A stretch of 5,058 nucleotides of DNA from an uncultured Phascolarctobacterium sp. Lineage in GTDB: Bacteria > Bacillota > Negativicutes > Acidaminococcales > Acidaminococcaceae. Location of the stretch: assembly GCA_946002345.1 (NCBI GenBank), contig CAMFZA010000143.1, forward strand, positions 1-5,058, read 5' to 3'. Below are positions 4,721 through 5,058 of this stretch, in pieces. The position numbers were made by a program, and so were the translations under genes. Numbering within the stretch: position 1 is the stretch's first letter; each line of letters starts with the position of its first letter. The notes under the pieces were generated by a model. It did not search any database and was not told where the DNA came from. It saw nothing but the letters and a program-made list of their open reading frames with translations.

Positions 4721-5058
4721 ATGGAATTAGTTTTTCAGTTTGCGTTATTGGCCTTGGGCTTTGTGCTGCTGGGCAAGGGAGCTGATTGGTTTGTGGAGGG
4801 TGCTGCAGGCATTGCGGCCAAGTTTGGCATTCCTCAGCTGGTCATTGGCCTGACCATTGTGGCCATGGGCACCAGTGCTCCGGAGGCGGCGGTGAGCATT
4901 GCCGCTTCCCTTAAGGGTAGTGCGGATATTACCATAGGCAATGTGGTGGGCAGCAATATTATAAACATTTTGGTGATTTTGGGCTGTGCGGCGGGGATTT
5001 GGGCTTTGCGGTTGGCTGGGGCCGGGGCGGGGTGCGGAGTCGAGGATGGGGGGGCGGG
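4721..5058 (+). CDS. Calcium/sodium antiporter family (CaCA, YrbG-like) protein, N-terminal part; runs off the window
   Basis: The frame is open from an ATG preceded by GGAGG with a six-base gap, and it continues past the window edge. The 112 visible residues compare with roughly 310-370 in the family. The first transmembrane segment is about 5-19, followed by the family-typical GADWFVEGA (20-28). The first alpha repeat is clear: IGLTIVAMGTSAPE (42-55), with the ion-site GTSAPE, then IGNVVGSNIINILVILG (72-88). The second alpha repeat would be beyond the window. CaCA members exchange Ca2+ or other cations for Na+, H+ or K+ across the cytoplasmic membrane. A yybP-ykoY riboswitch directly upstream suggests that this one exports Mn2+, or is used during Mn2+ stress. 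Residues after about 97 become Gly/Ala-rich (LAGAGAGCG), unlike the family, in an extremely G-rich stretch. The reading there may be unreliable. Confidence 0.9.
   Translation, partial: MELVFQFALLALGFVLLGKGADWFVEGAAGIAAKFGIPQLVIGLTIVAMGTSAPEAAVSIAASLKGSADITIGNVVGSNIINILVILGCAAGIWALRLAGAGAGCGVEDGGA

Overview
The window looks like a chromosomal segment of a low-to-mid GC anaerobic Firmicute. A Negativicute such as an Acidaminococcaceae relative is my best guess, but the sequence alone does not settle it. Pointers are AGGAGG-type ribosome binding sites, a lipoprotein-type binding protein, U-tract intrinsic terminators, a yybP-ykoY riboswitch with a transcriptional terminator, and a palindromic element at the left edge like the dispersed repeats of gut Firmicutes.

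Layout. Positions 1-22 are a perfect hairpin, probably the tail of a dispersed repeat. Positions 68-112 are a bidirectional terminator that ends a minus-strand gene (122-481) for a 119-residue protein with one canonical EF-hand loop. That gene has a good minus-strand promoter at 584-612 and a leader with two hairpins. The divergent intergenic region (482-850) also holds a TTGTATACAA palindrome, a GTTACGTAAC palindrome, and a strong Shine-Dalgarno for the next gene.

Positions 851-4359 are a three-gene TAXI-type TRAP transporter operon. The genes are a lipoprotein solute-binding subunit (851-1819), a DUF1850 membrane-anchored accessory protein (1829-2365), and a fused DctQM permease (2407-4359). 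The binding protein captures substrate outside the cytoplasmic membrane and the permease imports it using an ion gradient. DUF1850 proteins recur in such operons, but their role is unknown. A strong intrinsic terminator (1844-1884) lies just after the binding-protein gene and inside the first codons of the DUF1850 gene. It probably acts as a partial terminator, making the binding protein in excess over the membrane parts. A perfect 12-bp terminator (4378-4415) closes the operon.

Positions 4524-4720 form a separate regulatory unit: a TTGACA-N17-TAAACT promoter, a yybP-ykoY (Mn2+) riboswitch, and a terminator whose 5' arm is the 3' arm of the aptamer. It controls a Ca2+/Na+ antiporter-family (CaCA) gene that starts at 4721 and runs off the right edge. 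The combination suggests that this exporter is induced by Mn2+. The last ~45 bases are extremely G-rich and encode an atypical continuation of the antiporter, which may be a sequence-end artefact.

I do not see a wholly new system. The most notable points are the terminator embedded in coding sequence, the riboswitch-antiporter pairing, and the EF-hand mini-protein.
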